Shown here: piece by piece, positions 63,265 through 64,000 of the stretch
How positions within the stretch are numbered: position 1 is the stretch's first letter
Layout of the letters: each line of letters begins with the position of its first letter
Source: Sinomonas atrocyanea
Lineage (GTDB): Bacteria; Actinomycetota; Actinomycetes; Actinomycetales; Micrococcaceae
DNA length: 64,000 nucleotides
Assembly (NCBI RefSeq): GCF_030811715.1
Contig: NZ_JAUSRH010000001.1
Coordinates: 531,160 to 595,159 of the forward strand
Reading direction: 5' to 3'
The notes under the pieces: model-generated
Seen by the model: only the letters and a program-made list of their open reading frames with translations
Told to the model about the DNA's origin: nothing
The model's database searches: none
Translations under genes and position numbers: made by a program

Positions 63265-63350
63265 GCTCCCCCAACGCCGCAGAGGGCCCGCGCATGCCGG
63301 GTATCGCGCGGGGCGAACGGGGCGCGTCGGAAGGCCGAGCGAAGAAGCTT

Positions 63351-63376
63351 GTTTGGATCACGCACGTGCAGGGAAA
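63351..63376 (+). promoter_or_regulatory. Putative SigB/SigF-type stress promoter
   Basis: GTTT (63351-63354), 16 nt, then GGGAAA (63371-63376): the pattern of actinobacterial general-stress sigma factors (GTTT-N14-17-GGGTAT and variants). It lies upstream of the first small membrane gene. Confidence 0.4.
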
Positions 63377-63388
63377 CAGATGGACTGC

Positions 63389-63409
63389 TGTACAACCAGA
63401 CGTTGTACA
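63389..63409 (+). promoter_or_regulatory. Operator-like palindrome upstream of small membrane gene
   Basis: Perfect 8-bp arms TGTACAAC / GTTGTACA with a 5-nt centre (CAGAC), in the presumed leader 20 nt before the GTG. It could be a repressor operator or an mRNA hairpin. Confidence 0.45.
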
Positions 63410-63428
63410 CCGACCTTAGGAGATCACC

Positions 63429-63578
63429 GTGCTGCTCTGGATTGCACTCATTCTGTTCGTCCTCTGGCTCCTCGGATTCATCGCGCTTCCGAGCCTCGGA
63501 GGCATCGTCCACATCCTCATCGTGCTCGCCGTCATCGCCCTGATCGTGCACTTCGTCACGCGCCGCAAGGCGGTCTGA
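63429..63578 (+). CDS. lmo0937-family small membrane protein
   Basis: A 49-aa hydrophobic protein (VLLWIALILFVLWLLGFIAL at the start, then a second helix and the basic end HFVTRRKAV), matching the lmo0937 family. GTG start with AGGAG 6 nt upstream. In other Gram-positives, such genes belong to general-stress regulons, consistent with the GTTT/GGGAAA promoter upstream. Function unknown. Confidence 0.82.
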   Translation: MLLWIALILFVLWLLGFIALPSLGGIVHILIVLAVIALIVHFVTRRKAV

Positions 63579-63664
63579 CCGGCGCAGCCCGCGTTGGGTG
63601 CCCCCTCTCCCGCCATAATGGAGGCATTCGGAACTGAATGCTGGGCGATCAAAGGGAGTTGTCG

Positions 63665-63814
63665 ATGAAGCTGTTCATCTGGGGCATCGTGATGCTGGCC
63701 ATCTTCGTTCTGGGCCTGCTGGTCGACATCGGCGGCGGCGTCTACATGTTCCTGTGGGCCGCACTCGTGCTGATGACCATCGGGACGATGAAGCTGTCGC
63801 ACCGGCGCGCGTGA
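63665..63814 (+). CDS. Small two-helix membrane protein, 49 aa
   Basis: A 49-aa protein with two hydrophobic helices separated by a Gly-rich turn (VDIGGGVYMFLWAALVLM) and a basic end (MKLSHRRA). ATG with GGGAG 6-7 nt upstream; CATAAT at about 63614 may be the -10. It resembles the preceding small gene in size and topology but not clearly in sequence. A hairpin terminator follows. Function unknown. Confidence 0.75.
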   Translation: MKLFIWGIVMLAIFVLGLLVDIGGGVYMFLWAALVLMTIGTMKLSHRRA

Positions 63815-63840
63815 AGCGCTAGCGGCGGGCGGCGCCCCGG

Positions 63841-63858
63841 CCCGGCTAGCCAGCCGGG
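63841..63858 (+). terminator. Hairpin after last small gene
   Basis: CCCGGCT-AGCC-AGCCGGG: perfect 7-bp stem 26 nt past the stop codon. Confidence 0.5.
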
Positions 63859-63881
63859 ATCCAGGACGAGGGTCGCAGAGA

Positions 63882-64000
63882 GGGGGGGGGGGGGGGGGGG
63901 GGCCCCCCCGCCCGCGGGGGGGGGTACCGAACCTTTGATGTGGGCGCCCCGGAGCACCCCCCCCCGCCCCCGCTCGGGGGGCGCAGGGGGGCGAGACCCC
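63882..64000. other. Low-complexity G/C homopolymer end, probable assembly artefact
   Basis: A run of 21 G (63882-63902) is followed by C7, a G run, more C runs and GGGGG blocks. It has no coding or structural sense and looks unlike the rest of the window. Homopolymer G runs are a common sequencing artefact at contig ends. Confidence 0.7.

Noticed and set aside
1..64000. Prophage, insertion sequence or integrative element
   Set aside because: No integrase, transposase, phage structural gene or attachment-site duplication was found; composition and gene order are those of the core genome throughout.

Overview
The window is high-GC chromosomal DNA (roughly 70% G+C by eye) from an actinobacterium, most likely a member of the Micrococcaceae (Arthrobacter/Sinomonas type). 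The evidence is the gene content and order: Lsr2, ClpC with a ClgR-like box, DisA beside RadA, an Rv2747-type N-acetylglutamate synthase, and the run ppa - carboxypeptidase - DUF2342 zincin - tilS - hpt - ftsH - folE - folP - folB - folK - DUF3180 - DUF2520 - panC - lysS - lsr2 - clpC. This run matches, with a few losses and insertions, the order known from Mycobacterium tuberculosis Rv3596c-Rv3628. Nearly everything is core genome; I see no transposase, integrase, prophage or CRISPR array.

Layout. 0.4-0.5 kb: tRNA-Lys and its terminator. 0.65-7.6 kb: an unknown protein, then a low-affinity phosphate module (DUF47 + PiT) converging on the high-affinity pstSCAB operon, which has a Pho-box-like site. 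7.7-13.4 kb: FUSC membrane protein, radA, disA, a secreted/anchored protein, mutY. 13.5-16.3 kb: argA-type acetyltransferase and an S9 peptidase. 16.3-18.7 kb: PTS-dependent dihydroxyacetone kinase dhaKLM. 18.8-20.5 kb: a low-complexity small protein and a flavin oxidase. 20.7-25.7 kb: clpC, lsr2, a 48-residue membrane protein, lysS. 25.8-26.7 kb: an alpha/beta-hydrolase whose nucleophile position is Asn. 26.7-38.3 kb: panC, folate genes, ftsH, hpt, tilS, zincin and DD-carboxypeptidase, all on the minus strand; ppa (38.4-38.9 kb) runs the other way. 38.9-42.1 kb: 22-bp tandem repeats, a SatD-like regulator, a HAD phosphatase, and an orphan AbiEi/DUF559-like gene bracketed by two related inverted repeats. 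42.1-50.6 kb: serS, a diacylglycerol-kinase family protein, NAT, pheA, rhodanese, amidase, DUF4190 protein, and a protealysin-like M4 peptidase coupled to an emfourin-like inhibitor. 50.6-59.1 kb: pgm, MarR + MFS exporter, RutE-like nitroreductase divergent from a uracil permease, idi, glycerate kinase, TMEM175-like channel. 59.1-63.8 kb: a secreted phosphodiesterase, GlpQ-type phosphodiesterase, NUDIX, HtrA-like protease and two 49-residue membrane proteins.

How it works together. Phosphate uptake and phosphodiester scavenging occur at both ends. The central minus-strand block joins folate and pantothenate synthesis, purine salvage, tRNA maturation and FtsH proteolysis. RadA/DisA/MutY form a genome-integrity group. 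Several genes have a TAnnnT-N6-start arrangement typical of leaderless actinobacterial transcripts. The last ~120 bases (21-G run and G/C homopolymers) look like a poor-quality contig end.

The least explained material is non-coding: a family of intergenic inverted repeats in at least three copies, a 22-bp x5 tandem repeat with a leading inverted unit, a hairpin-rich 340-bp leader before the phosphate genes, and a nested palindrome between mutY and argA. No clearly new multi-gene system is visible. The best leads are the repeat-bracketed orphan AbiEi-like gene, the Asn-nucleophile hydrolase sitting where panD/coaX would be expected, and the peptidase-inhibitor pair.
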